Assembly (NCBI RefSeq): GCF_002214505.1
Contig: NZ_CP015103.1
Coordinates: 620,001 to 684,000 of the forward strand
Origin: Thermococcus siculi
GTDB lineage: Archaea; Methanobacteriota_B; Thermococci; Thermococcales; Thermococcaceae
Length of the DNA: 64,000 bases
Direction: 5' to 3'
Position numbers and translations under genes: made by a program. Below the pieces are notes generated by a model. That model did no database searches and was not told where the DNA came from. It saw only the letters and a program-made list of their open reading frames with translations. Shown piece by piece: positions 21,005 through 30,142 of the stretch (positions within the stretch are counted from its first letter, which is position 1; every line of letters begins with the position of its first letter).

Positions 21005-24000
21005 TCAGCCCTCAACCTTCTCAATCCCTATCTTTGCATCGACCTCGGGCCACTCGACGACGAAGCCCTTTGCCTCCTCGAACTTTACTTCAACCGCCCT
21101 GGTCTCCTTCATCACGTAGTCAAGGTTCTCCTGCAGGAGTTCGCGGTTCTCGTCGGTGGTCTCTATGGTGACCCTAATGCGGTCGTTGACGTCGAGATCG
21201 AGCCTCTTGCGCATCTCCTGTATCCTCCTGACGAACTCCCTGGCGAGTCCCTCTGCTAGAAGCTCCCTCGTGAGGGTCTTGTCGACGAAGACCCTTCCGC
21301 CCTCGAAGTCCTCAGCGACGAGGAAGTCCGGCAGCTTCTCCTCAATGACTATGTGCTCCCTAGTTAGGTGGAAGGTCTTGCCTTCTATCTCAACGTCCAT
21401 CTCGCCCCTCTCGTAGAGTTCCCTTCCGTGCTCGCCTATCCACTGGGTCACGAGCCTCGCGTCGCCCTTGAACTCCGGCCCGACCTTGGCGAAGTTCGGC
21501 TTTATGATCAGCTCACGCTCGACCTTTCCGACAGTTACTTCCTTGGCGTTGAGCTGGTCCTTGAGGAGCCTGTTAAGCCTCTCGACGGCCTTCTGGACTG
21601 TCTCGTCCTCAGTCTCGATGATTATCCTCCTGACCGGGTAGCGGAGCTTTATCCTGGCCTTCTGCCTCGCTGAGGAGCCTGCCTCAACGATTCTCCTCAC
21701 GTACTCCATCTCGCGCTCGAGATCCTCGTCGATGGCCTTCTCGTCCGGTGTGGGCCAGTCGAGCATGTGAACGCTCTCGACACCGACGAAGGGCCTCAGG
21801 AGGTTCTGGTATATCTCCTCGGCTATGTAGGGCGTGAACGGTGCCATGAGCCTGAGCAGGACGTCGAAGACCTTCCAGACGGTGTAGTAGGCCGCCAGTT
21901 TGTCCGGGTCGTCGCCCTCGACCCACATGCGCTTCCTGATGAGCCTTATGTACCACCTGCTCAGGTCTTCAACGACGAAGTTGTAGATTGCCCTCGTCGC
22001 CTTAGTAAGCCTGAAGGTCTCTATGCCCTCGGTCACGTCTCCTATCAGGCTGTTGACCCTGCTGAGTATCCACCTGTCTTCCTCGCGGAAGGGAAGCTCC
22101 TCCGGCTTGAGCCTGGTGGGGTCAAAGCTGTCGAGGCTCATGTATGTAGCAGAGAGCACGTAGACGTTCCAGAGTATGTTGAGCATCCTCTTGACCTGCG
22201 CCAGGCCCTTCCAGCTGAAGCGGAGGTTCTCCCAGGGGTTTGTCGCCCAGAGCATGTAGAACCTGAACGGGTCCCTTCCCTCCTTCTGGACGACCTCCTC
22301 AGGTCTTATGATGTTGCCGAGGCTCTTGCTCATCTTGTCGCCCTTCTCGTCCAGGACGTAGCCGTGCATTGCAACATGCCTGTACGGAACGGTGTCGAAG
22401 GCTATAACGCTTGCCGCCTGCTGGGAGTAGAACCACTTGGTGACCTGATCCTCCCCCTCAACGATGAAGTCAGCGGGCCAGAGCTTCCTGAAGTTCTCCT
22501 CCGTCCTCGGGTAGTCGAGGGATGCCCAGCTCGCTATTCCGCTGTCGAACCAGACGTCAACGACATCCTTGACACGGCGCATCTCCTTGCCGTTGACCTC
22601 TATGATGAAGGCATCCACGTAGGGCCTGTGGAGGTCTTCTGGGCCAAGCTTCTCCTCTATTACCTTCAGCTTCTCCTCGTAGCTCTGGGGAAGCTCAACC
22701 CGCTCGCCGTTTATCTCAAGGGCAACGCTCTTCTCGACCAGCTCCCTGAAGGAGCCGACGACGTATATCTCCCCATCGTCGGCCTGCCATATCGGGAGCG
22801 GGATTCCCCAGTAGCGTTGCCTGCTTATAACCCAGTCGCCGCTGTTCATGACGCCGTTGTCGTACCTGACTTTTACCCAGTCAGGATACCAGGTGACCTT
22901 CTCGTCGTTCTCCTTGATGATCCTGTCCTTGACCTTGCTGACCTTGAGGAACCACTGGTCGGTGGCGCGGAATATGAGCGGGGTCTTGCAGCGCCAGCAG
23001 TGCGGGTACTTGTGCTCTATCTCACCGGCCTTAACGAGGTAGCCCTTCTCGGTGAGGTGGGCTATTATCTCGGGGTCGGCGTCTTTCACGTAAACTCCCT
23101 TCCAGGAGCCCTCGGTGTACCTGCCCTCGTCGTCGACCGGACTGTAGACCGGAAGGCCGTACTGCCTCCCTACCTCGTAGTCCTCCTCACCGTGGCCCGG
23201 AGCGGTGTGAACGAGTCCGGTACCGTCGCCCAGAGTCACGTGCTCCCCGAGGATGACCCTGTGCGCCCACTCGTACTTCTCGCGGAACTCCCTCTGGGCA
23301 GGGTACTCGTCCATGAGGACGTGGACGTACCTAACTCCCTCAAGCTCCTCTCCCTTGAACTCCTCGACGATTTCACCCCTAACACCGACCTCGCTCAGAA
23401 CCCTCTCAACGAGGGCCTTCGCTATTATCCAGTACTCCTCTCCCTTCTCCGTCTCAACTCTAACCTTGGCGTAGTCGTACTCGGGGTGAACGGTAACGGC
23501 GAGGTTGGCCGGGAGAGTCCAGGGCGTCGTCGTCCAGATGAGCAGGTACTCGTTCTCCCTGCCCTCGACCGGGAACTTGACGTAGATGCTCGGGTCTTTC
23601 CGTACCTTGTACTCGCCGCGAACCTCGTGCTCGGCTAAAGCCGTCTCACAGCGCGGGCACCAGTGGAGAACCCTCTTGTCCTTCTCGAGGAGGCCCTTCT
23701 CCCAGGCCCTCTTGAGCGTGAACCAGCCCGATTCGATGTACTCGTTCTTTATGGTCATGTAGGGGTTGTCCCAGTCCATCCAGATGCCGAGCTGCTTGAA
23801 CTGCTCGGTCATGACCTTGAGGTTGTTGAGGGCGAACTCCTTGCACTTCCTGATGAAGTTGTCGACGCCTATCTCTGTCTCTATGTCCTTCTTGGTCTTC
23901 AGTCCGAGGGCCTGCTCGACCTTGACCTCTATCGGGAGGCCGTGCATGTCGAAGCCCGGCTGTCTCCTCACGTTGTAGCCCTGCATGCTCCTGAACCTTA

Positions 24001-24208
24001 TCACCATGTCCTTGATGATCTTGTTCCAGGCTGTACCGAGGTGTATGGCCCCGCTGACGTAGGGCGGCCCGTCAAGGAAGTAGTACTTCGGGCCGTTCTG
24101 GCGAGATGCCTTTACCTTCTCGTAGGTGTTGTTCTCCTGCCAAAAGCGCTCCATCTTTTCCTCAAGCTTTCCTGGGTTGTACTCCCTAAACTCCGGCTCT
24201 TTAATCAT
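21005..24208 (-). CDS. ileS: Isoleucyl-tRNA synthetase
   Basis: 1067 residues, class I synthetase charging tRNA-Ile. The HIGH-type motif is GAIHLGTAW near residue 54 and the KMSKS loop is DKMSKSLGN near 624. The editing CP1 domain lies between, with TTTPWTLPANLAV near residue 227, and an anticodon-binding C-terminal domain is present. It is a complete gene of the archaeal/eukaryal type. A TATA-like CTTATAAGG around 24333-24341 suggests a leader of about 100 bases on the minus strand. The vapC frame ends 5 bases beyond its stop, convergent. Confidence 0.97.
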   Translation of the reverse strand: MIKEPEFREYNPGKLEEKMERFWQENNTYEKVKASRQNGPKYYFLDGPPYVSGAIHLGTAWNKIIKDMVIRFRSMQGYNVRRQPGFDMHGLPIEVKVEQALGLKTKKDIETEIGVDNFIRKCKEFALNNLKVMTEQFKQLGIWMDWDNPYMTIKNEYIESGWFTLKRAWEKGLLEKDKRVLHWCPRCETALAEHEVRGEYKVRKDPSIYVKFPVEGRENEYLLIWTTTPWTLPANLAVTVHPEYDYAKVRVETEKGEEYWIIAKALVERVLSEVGVRGEIVEEFKGEELEGVRYVHVLMDEYPAQREFREKYEWAHRVILGEHVTLGDGTGLVHTAPGHGEEDYEVGRQYGLPVYSPVDDEGRYTEGSWKGVYVKDADPEIIAHLTEKGYLVKAGEIEHKYPHCWRCKTPLIFRATDQWFLKVSKVKDRIIKENDEKVTWYPDWVKVRYDNGVMNSGDWVISRQRYWGIPLPIWQADDGEIYVVGSFRELVEKSVALEINGERVELPQSYEEKLKVIEEKLGPEDLHRPYVDAFIIEVNGKEMRRVKDVVDVWFDSGIASWASLDYPRTEENFRKLWPADFIVEGEDQVTKWFYSQQAASVIAFDTVPYRHVAMHGYVLDEKGDKMSKSLGNIIRPEEVVQKEGRDPFRFYMLWATNPWENLRFSWKGLAQVKRMLNILWNVYVLSATYMSLDSFDPTRLKPEELPFREEDRWILSRVNSLIGDVTEGIETFRLTKATRAIYNFVVEDLSRWYIRLIRKRMWVEGDDPDKLAAYYTVWKVFDVLLRLMAPFTPYIAEEIYQNLLRPFVGVESVHMLDWPTPDEKAIDEDLEREMEYVRRIVEAGSSARQKARIKLRYPVRRIIIETEDETVQKAVERLNRLLKDQLNAKEVTVGKVERELIIKPNFAKVGPEFKGDARLVTQWIGEHGRELYERGEMDVEIEGKTFHLTREHIVIEEKLPDFLVAEDFEGGRVFVDKTLTRELLAEGLAREFVRRIQEMRKRLDLDVNDRIRVTIETTDENRELLQENLDYVMKETRAVEVKFEEAKGFVVEWPEVDAKIGIEKVEG

Positions 24209-24417
24209 CGAAAACCCCTCCAGAAATGATAGTTAAAGCTAACCCAGAACAGGGGGCTTCAGGCCGCGAAACGGGCGAAGCGAAGGATAAAACACTCCCC
24301 CCTCATGGGCATCGGGCCAAAGTTGGGAACTTCCCTTATAAGGTTTTTGGATGGACGGCGCCCCGTTCAAAGGTTTAGAATGACCGTCGGAAAACAATGA
24401 CGGATGGGGCACTGGCT

Positions 24418-24786
24418 TCACTCCTCGGAGCGCTCCTCCTCCGGCTCCCCTTTCCTCCTGCTCTCGTTCTTGATGACCTGTCTCACGTAGTCTATGAACT
24501 TCCTGACCTCCTCGAGATCTTCATCCGGGATATCTGCTATCTTCCTGTTCTTCGTCTTGTACGTGAGCAACTTGAGAAGTGCGAGCCTCCCGAGGGCCGT
24601 CTTGGTGCTTATCTCGCCCTCCTTCCAGTCACGCCATATCGCGTTAGCTATTCCATAGAACTCCGGTAGGCTGTCGAGTCCGGGATCGCCTACGTCTATG
24701 ACTTCCTTTCCGAGGTACTTGTAGCGCTTCTCCTTTTCTTCCTTGGTGAACTCTTTCGTGTTCTCCTCTATGTACCTCTTCACCAT
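24418..24786 (-). CDS. Conserved hypothetical protein
   Basis: 122 residues, not recognised. Highly charged: a Lys/Glu-rich N-terminal third, a middle helical segment (PEFYGIANAIWRDWKEGEISTKTALGRLALLKLLTY) and a basic/acidic tail ending in EEERSEE. No signal or membrane segment. Start at 24786 has GGGGTGAT immediately upstream; longer starts to 24864 would overlap the transporter gene's 3' end. The composition fits a small soluble helical protein, perhaps nucleic-acid or protein binding, but there is no evidence for a function. Confidence 0.7.
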   Translation of the reverse strand: MVKRYIEENTKEFTKEEKEKRYKYLGKEVIDVGDPGLDSLPEFYGIANAIWRDWKEGEISTKTALGRLALLKLLTYKTKNRKIADIPDEDLEEVRKFIDYVRQVIKNESRRKGEPEEERSEE

Positions 24787-24844
24787 TGCCATCACCCCTG
24801 AAGATTGATTGTGCTGGGTGTTTATTAACTTTTCGTTAGAAAAG

Positions 24845-25672
24845 TTAGTCCTTCCGCACTTCATTCCATATGCCCAGCATTATCAGGAGGGCACCTAGAT
24901 ATCCCTTTGGACTCAGGATCTCGTGGATGGTTAAAAACGCAGCTATATGGCCGAAGATGGGCTCTGAAGAGTATATCAAGGCGGCTTTATGGGCATTCGT
25001 GTTTCTCTGATGCTTCACCTGGAGGGTGAAGGCTACAACTGTGGCGAATACTGAGGTGTAGAGTATTCCCGCCCAGGGCAGGGGTTCCACCGGAAACACA
25101 AACGGCTCAAACAGCAGGGCAAAGGCGAGGGAAAAGACGAAGTTCCACGCTATCTGCCAGAATGCCAGGCTCAGGTAGTCCTTCTCCCCAAAGCGCTGGA
25201 CGAGGACTATCTGGAATGCGAAGCTGAGGGCACAGAGGACAGTCAACATGTCGCCGTAGTTGAAGTTCAGGCTCGCCCCCGAGATGAGATAGAGTCCCGC
25301 CAGCGCCACCGCCAGCGAAAGGGCATCCCTGGGCTTGAGCCTGTCTCCCAGCAGGAAATACGCTATGAAGGGCGTGAAAACGACGTAAAGGGACGTTATG
25401 AAGGCGGAATTAGAAGCGGTCGTGTATTCAAGGCCAACTATCTGGAAGCCGTGGCCGAAGAAGAGCGTTAGCCCGAGAACGAAGCCTTCCTTGAATGTCT
25501 CCCTTTTCAGAACCTTTGAGCGGAAGAGGAGGAGCATTAGGAGTGCCGCTATCCCGAAGCGGTAGGCCAGAAAGAGTATCGGCGGCATATAATCGAGGCT
25601 AACCTTCATCGCGGGAAAGGTAAAGCCCCATATCGCTGTTATTCCCAGGAGGATTGCCTCTGAGCGGTTCAT
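24845..25672 (-). CDS. EamA/DMT-family transporter
   Basis: 275 residues with about ten hydrophobic spans in two homologous halves (EamA domains), the drug/metabolite exporter fold; substrate unknown. The ATG at 25672 is chosen because a CTTATAAG box (about 25694-25701) lies 26 bases upstream on the coding strand, implying a leaderless transcript. The longer frame to 25729 would contain this promoter and overlap the upstream gene. Confidence 0.85.
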   Translation of the reverse strand: MNRSEAILLGITAIWGFTFPAMKVSLDYMPPILFLAYRFGIAALLMLLLFRSKVLKRETFKEGFVLGLTLFFGHGFQIVGLEYTTASNSAFITSLYVVFTPFIAYFLLGDRLKPRDALSLAVALAGLYLISGASLNFNYGDMLTVLCALSFAFQIVLVQRFGEKDYLSLAFWQIAWNFVFSLAFALLFEPFVFPVEPLPWAGILYTSVFATVVAFTLQVKHQRNTNAHKAALIYSSEPIFGHIAAFLTIHEILSPKGYLGALLIMLGIWNEVRKD

Positions 25673-25706
25673 CGACGGTGGTATGGGCGGGAGCTTATAA
25701 GCCTTC

Positions 25707-26015
25707 TTACTCCCCTGGTCCGTTGACACAGGACATATTCATCGCCAGGAGCATCTCAATGTAGCCGCTCTCGAGGTTCTCCTTTATCTTTCCGGCCAGG
25801 GATTTGAACTCCTCCAGAGTGAGCGGCCTTTTCGTTTTGAGCCATTTTATCTTCCCGTCGTTTTTGTCGAGGATCACAATCTCTCCGTCCGTGATGAGGG
25901 GCACGTAGTTCATCTTTACGCCGTAAAGCTCCTCCGCGAAGGCCAGCTTGGCCCTCATGAGTTCGAGGTAGTTCGCTAGGTCTTCCCCAAGGATCCGTCT
26001 AAATTCGCGCTCCAT
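25707..26015 (-). CDS. Conserved hypothetical protein
   Basis: 102 residues, not recognised. N-terminal helical half (EREFRRILGEDLANYLELMRAKLAFAEE), a central beta part with DGEIVILDKNDGK, then a helix and a tail with one Cys (MNMSCVNG). Soluble. GGTGGGAGG lies just before the ATG at 26015; an earlier ATG at 26042 has no such site. Upstream AATAAAG near 26045-26052 could be its TATA element. It diverges from the GH57 gene. Confidence 0.65.
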   Translation of the reverse strand: MEREFRRILGEDLANYLELMRAKLAFAEELYGVKMNYVPLITDGEIVILDKNDGKIKWLKTKRPLTLEEFKSLAGKIKENLESGYIEMLLAMNMSCVNGPGE

Positions 26016-26121
26016 CCTCCCACCGCTTAAAACTCGATGCACACCTTTATTAATCTATCGGGCATATCTGTGTAAGAATGCTCTCATTTTTGGGCCGAAA
26101 GGGAAATAAGGGAGAAGGATG

Positions 26122-26138
26122 TATCACCCTGGGTGAGT
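26122..26138 (+). promoter_or_regulatory. Glycolytic-motif-like operator before GH57 gene
   Basis: TATCAC-CCTGG-GTGAGT has the exact 5-base spacer and 10 of 12 bases of TATCAC-N5-GTGATA. Its second half doubles as the ribosome site (GGGTGAG), so part of the match may be imposed by translation signals. If real it puts the GH57 gene under the regulator encoded at 13098. Confidence 0.4.
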
Positions 26139-26142
26139 CACG

Positions 26143-27882
26143 ATGTTCATGAAGTACGGTCACCACTTCCACGCCTACCAACCTGGTGATATCGTTTACG
26201 TTCATGACGGCGATGGTTCAAAGCCGATAGAATACGAGGAAAGGAAGAGTCCCGTGGCGGTTAATATCCGCGGCGAAGAAGTCAAAGGAGAGAACTGGAC
26301 GAGGGCGATGCTCTACTCCTACGAGCACATCTCTGACACCCTCTCGCTCATGAGGGGAATAAGCGTCGACATCGAGCCATTCACCTTCCTCATGCTCCTT
26401 AAATACCACGGGAAGGCCTTCGAGGAAACGGTTGAGCTTCTCAAACGTTTCGATGCCGTTCCCACAACGCCGTTCCACCCCATAGTGCCGCACCTTGACA
26501 GTTTTGAGCAGAGGGTTCTTGCGAGGCTTTCTTTTGACTTCTACTCTCCCCTAATTGATGGGAGGGAGGTTATCGGATACTGGCTTCCCGAGGCGGTGAT
26601 AACGAGGGAGAGCGCCTCCCTGATTGAATCCTCCATCGACAAGAAGCTCGTCTTCCTCCTCGACGAGAGGCAGCTCCTCTACGACATTCCACAGGCCAAA
26701 CACTCCTGCAACCACTATCTGAACTCCTTCGTATTTGGGAGGGAGTGGCGCATAAGCGACGCCTTCGCCTTCAACACCCTCGACGTTCCGGGCCTTGTTT
26801 CCGCCACGTTGGCTTACAGAGACGACTACAAGGAAAAGCTCGGCGTCCCCTACCTCGTCTTCACGGCCAGCGATCTTGAGAGCCTCCTCGGGAATCCGAA
26901 ACAGCTCGACCGCTTCACCGCCTGGATGGAGGGCATCGAAAGGAACGGCGTGGAGCGCGTCTCGGCGATGGAGTTCGTCAGGAAAAAGCTCTCCGGCGAG
27001 TTCAAGGGCCTCGATGGGGAATGCTCCTTTGAGATGGGCGTCAAGGACTACTCCGCCTGGAGCGACTACTTTGATCTCACCCTCGACGGAAAAACGAGCG
27101 ATTCACGGTGGCTCGGCTACCGCAGGGCCGACGGAAAGGTCTTCGCGAGGGAGGTGAACGGGAGGAAGGTGAGCCAGTTATGGAAGGTGGCCTTCACGAG
27201 GCTCTTTGAGGAGTTGAACCGGGTTGTGAGGCTCGGAGTTCTTAAGGGCCTAGAAGACCTCGGCGTTGATTCTCAAAACGCCGAAGAGTTCCTCGTCCGC
27301 TATGCCAGGGTCTTCTTCAGGGACTACTACGATTACTTCAATATGGAGACTTCGCTCGACTACGTCCTTGAGCCGGTGGACGGGGATAGAAACGCCCTCA
27401 AGCTGGGGAGGATATACTACCTCATGCTCCTCTCCAACCACTCCTGTCCACGCTTCTGGGAGAACCTCGATACGAGGGTGGCCTTTGGCAACGTCTCGGT
27501 GATGGCGAAGGCCCTCATCGAGCTGATGTATTACTTCGATGGAAACGAGCTTCAGAGCCTCTTCATCGAGGCCTACCTGAGGCTCCTCAACTTCGAGAAC
27601 CTTTACCACCTCTGGAACCTCGGTTCGATGCCGTCACTGGAGGGATGGGAAACCACCAAAAAAGCCTGGGAGGAGGCCCTAAAACCGGAGGTTCCGGAGG
27701 GCGGCTACAACGTCCTCACGAGGGCGGCCCTGTACGTTGGAAAGCGTGACCTGCGGGGCGAGCTGAAGAACCTTATAGGGCACTACAACCTCGACCGGGC
27801 CATTGCCGACACGGGACACATACCGGGTGAGGTTCACGGGCGCTGGGAAAATCCGGAGTGGTGTGAGCACAGGGGACTATAG
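26143..27882 (+). CDS. GH57-family glycoside hydrolase-like protein
   Basis: 579 residues, cytoplasmic (no signal). The N-terminus MFMKYGHHFHAYQPGD contains the GH57 HxxQP motif; FHPIVPHLD near residue 111 and GYWLPEAV with putative nucleophile Glu150 follow the GH57 order. It belongs to the alpha-amylase-like GH57 branch whose members are poorly characterised, so specificity cannot be given. The C-terminal half is helical. GGTGAG lies 5 bases before the ATG. The gene stands alone between the divergent small gene and the convergent thpR-cca operon. Confidence 0.82.
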   Translation: MFMKYGHHFHAYQPGDIVYVHDGDGSKPIEYEERKSPVAVNIRGEEVKGENWTRAMLYSYEHISDTLSLMRGISVDIEPFTFLMLLKYHGKAFEETVELLKRFDAVPTTPFHPIVPHLDSFEQRVLARLSFDFYSPLIDGREVIGYWLPEAVITRESASLIESSIDKKLVFLLDERQLLYDIPQAKHSCNHYLNSFVFGREWRISDAFAFNTLDVPGLVSATLAYRDDYKEKLGVPYLVFTASDLESLLGNPKQLDRFTAWMEGIERNGVERVSAMEFVRKKLSGEFKGLDGECSFEMGVKDYSAWSDYFDLTLDGKTSDSRWLGYRRADGKVFAREVNGRKVSQLWKVAFTRLFEELNRVVRLGVLKGLEDLGVDSQNAEEFLVRYARVFFRDYYDYFNMETSLDYVLEPVDGDRNALKLGRIYYLMLLSNHSCPRFWENLDTRVAFGNVSVMAKALIELMYYFDGNELQSLFIEAYLRLLNFENLYHLWNLGSMPSLEGWETTKKAWEEALKPEVPEGGYNVLTRAALYVGKRDLRGELKNLIGHYNLDRAIADTGHIPGEVHGRWENPEWCEHRGL

Positions 27883-27977
27883 TTCCCTCCGGTTCCTTTA
27901 TTTGGCGTCCCTAAAATTTAAAACCTTGGTGCTCCATTTTGCAGTACTATGTAACGGCATAGCATGGGGGGATAAAA

Positions 27978-28196
27978 TTGCCGGGGTTAAAGTCAAGGGA
28001 GGAGGAGCTACCCGTTGTGTGGCAGCTCCTGATAAGGCTCGGCGGCAAGAACTATCTGAAGCTTAAACACGCTCTGGAAGAGGTTAAAAAGCACGACAGG
28101 GGAGTTAAATTACTCCTGCTACTCTCTCAGACCCCACTTCTCTCTACTCAGGAAGAGGTAGGCCTCTTTCTCCAGCTCCTTTGGAACGTAGTCTAG
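27978..28196 (+). CDS. Possible small helical protein, overlapping cca 3' end
   Basis: A TTG-initiated frame of 72 codons behind GGGGGGAT. A TTTAAAA box near 27916-27923 could serve as promoter. The first 50 residues look protein-like (LPVVWQLLIRLGGKNYLKLKHALEEVKKHD); the rest runs antisense through the last 78 bases of cca and may be fortuitous. It could be a small gene, a remnant cut by rearrangement, or chance. Not recognised. Confidence 0.35.
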   Translation: MPGLKSREEELPVVWQLLIRLGGKNYLKLKHALEEVKKHDRGVKLLLLLSQTPLLSTQEEVGLFLQLLWNVV

Positions 28197-29486
28197 CAGT
28201 ATCTCCGCCCGCTTCACCTTCTCCCTTATTCCTTTGCCCATTGCAACCTGGTTCTTCTCCAAGAGCTTCCCAAGAATATCGACGATGTGCTCGTCCGTCT
28301 TCTTTTCGGCGTAGAGCCGCTTCCCAACGAGCCACACCCTCTCGTTCTTCCTGTAGAAGTCCCACCCGCGCTCGGTAAAGAACTCGGGACCGGGCTTTAT
28401 CCTCACCCTCTCGCGCTCCAGTCTGTCGAGTTCTAGCATTATGAATGCCTTCCCTCCAGAATGGCCGACGTCCCAGCCGAGGACGGTGAAGTCCTCCCTC
28501 GACAGTGCCCTCTCAAAGCCCCTCGCACTCCTCTCGAGCTGGGGCAGGAGAATGTCGTCGATGAGGTTCGGTTTATCGAAGGTCAGGGTCAGCAGGTGGG
28601 TTCCCTTTCTTCTGAGTTCCTCCAGATAGTTTCCAATCCCCCGCTCCGACGGGAAGAAGAACTCAGCTGAGGGACCCTCGATGAAGCCCCTTGCCTTGAA
28701 GTAGAAGCGCCCGAACTTCTCCCAGCTTAAGTTCGCTGCGACGTTCCTTCTGGGATCCACGGGGTCAATAACGACCAGCGGCCTGTCCTCCTCTGCCTCG
28801 CGCTTCACGGTTTTCATTGCCGTTTCGTACTCCTTCCTGAGCCAGTTCCCGGGGTCGATTACCTTCTGCCTGAGCATGAAGTCGGCGTTCTTGAGAACCT
28901 CCAGGAAGGAGCCGTACTTTATCACGAGTATCTCTGCCAGATACCCTGAAAAGCCGCGGACATAGATCTCGCTGCCGTACGCGTTGATCCCCTTGAGGAA
29001 GCGTTTAAGCAGTCTAACCTCATCGTTTCTGCCTTTGAGGTTCTCGTTCACCCACTTTGTGTGAAGAATCGAACGGTCGACGGCGGTCCTGACGTCCTTC
29101 CAGTCCTTCACGTCGTAGCAGGGAACGAGGTCGACTTTGACGCCTTTATATCTGGCCCTCACGTACGGATGCTCCGCGTAGGCTATCTCATACGAGTCGA
29201 GCTTTTCTGCTATGGCCGTCCCAAGCTCCAGTCCCTTCTCTCTCAGTTCTTCAATGGGGGTATCGATTGGAAACGCGAGAAAGAGGTCGAAATCGTGGTC
29301 TCCGGCAAGGTACGTGTCCTTGGCGGTAGAGCCGACGAAGTAAGGATTGACGTCGAGGCCAAGCCCTTCGGCGGTTCCCCTTGCAACCTCTTTAAGTTCA
29401 TCCATCAGCGAGTGGACGAAGGCCCTCTCTTCCTCGGTTGGTCGTATGTTCTGGAGGACTTCGTTGATGACCTCTTCGAGCGTCAT
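28119..29486 (-). CDS. cca: Archaeal CCA-adding tRNA nucleotidyltransferase
   Basis: 455 residues, class I CCA enzyme that builds or repairs the tRNA 3' CCA end. The polymerase signature is [21 protein letters not shown] (near residue 52), with two catalytic Asp and a third in [10 protein letters not shown] near 110. The tail domains match archaeal length. Its ATG overlaps the thpR stop as ATGA, so the two are co-translated. Confidence 0.95.
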   Translation of the reverse strand: MTLEEVINEVLQNIRPTEEERAFVHSLMDELKEVARGTAEGLGLDVNPYFVGSTAKDTYLAGDHDFDLFLAFPIDTPIEELREKGLELGTAIAEKLDSYEIAYAEHPYVRARYKGVKVDLVPCYDVKDWKDVRTAVDRSILHTKWVNENLKGRNDEVRLLKRFLKGINAYGSEIYVRGFSGYLAEILVIKYGSFLEVLKNADFMLRQKVIDPGNWLRKEYETAMKTVKREAEEDRPLVVIDPVDPRRNVAANLSWEKFGRFYFKARGFIEGPSAEFFFPSERGIGNYLEELRRKGTHLLTLTFDKPNLIDDILLPQLERSARGFERALSREDFTVLGWDVGHSGGKAFIMLELDRLERERVRIKPGPEFFTERGWDFYRKNERVWLVGKRLYAEKKTDEHIVDILGKLLEKNQVAMGKGIREKVKRAEILLDYVPKELEKEAYLFLSREKWGLRE

Positions 29487-30052
29487 TCCTTCTCCTCCGG
29501 CTCTTTAAGCTCAAACCTTGCTACCGTCTCGTATATCGGTCCGCTAGGAGTCAGCGTGCTCTTCTTCAGCTCTATCGCCTCGACATCGAACTCTCCGAAG
29601 TCCTCGTTGGCGAGCTCTTTGAGTGCCATCGCCAGCTCGAGCTTATCGCGGACGAACTTTACCCTGCCTATGGTTATGTGGGCGACGAAGTCCTTCTCCT
29701 TCTTAAAGCCGAGCCGTCTCATGGCTTTTTCGACGTCCTCCGCTATCGCCTTTATCCCCTCGTCGTTCTCTATCCCCGCCCAGATAACCCTCACGTAGTT
29801 CGGGTTCGGGAAGACGCCTATTCCCTTCACCCTCGCCCTGTGCTTTTTGTGCTTCTTCGCTATCTCCGCGAGTGCCCTCTTGACCTCCTCCGCGGTCGCC
29901 TCGTCTATCTCCCCGAGGAACTTCAGCGTAACGTGAAAGTTCTCCCTCTCGACGAACTTTATCTTAGCAGCCTTGCTTCCTATCCTCTCCTGAGCCTTAA
30001 CGAGGTTGTCCCTGACGGCATCATTAACCTCTATGGCTATGAACGCCCTCAT
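29483..30052 (-). CDS. thpR: RNA 2',3'-cyclic phosphodiesterase (2H / LigT family)
   Basis: 189 residues with both HxTx signatures of the 2H superfamily: FHVTLKFLG near residue 40 and [10 protein letters not shown] near 128. These enzymes open 2',3'-cyclic phosphates, historically called 2'-5' RNA ligase. It is translationally coupled to cca, fitting a role at RNA 3' ends; this link is inference from context. Confidence 0.93.
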   Translation of the reverse strand: MRAFIAIEVNDAVRDNLVKAQERIGSKAAKIKFVERENFHVTLKFLGEIDEATAEEVKRALAEIAKKHKKHRARVKGIGVFPNPNYVRVIWAGIENDEGIKAIAEDVEKAMRRLGFKKEKDFVAHITIGRVKFVRDKLELAMALKELANEDFGEFDVEAIELKKSTLTPSGPIYETVARFELKEPEEKE

Positions 30053-30115
30053 AGCACCACCGAGAAAAGTTGGGGGAAGGGGTTAAAGGAGTTTCGAGTT
30101 GTTCCTGAATCCTCT

Positions 30116-30129
30116 GAAAAATAAAAATG
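30116..30129 (-). terminator. T-rich terminator after the papain-like protease gene
   Basis: On the minus strand the stop at 30143 is followed within about 15 bases by CATTTTTATTTTTC, two T5 runs. Confidence 0.45.
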
Positions 30130-30142
30130 AGAGACGGTGTTT

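Noticed and set aside
21767-23638. 623-codon plus-strand frame opposite ileS
   Set aside because: Antisense to a complete ileS with intact motifs; no ribosome site and biased composition.
24209-24417. Small minus-strand frame upstream of ileS
   Set aside because: Lies in the probable ileS leader; no ribosome site or protein-like pattern.
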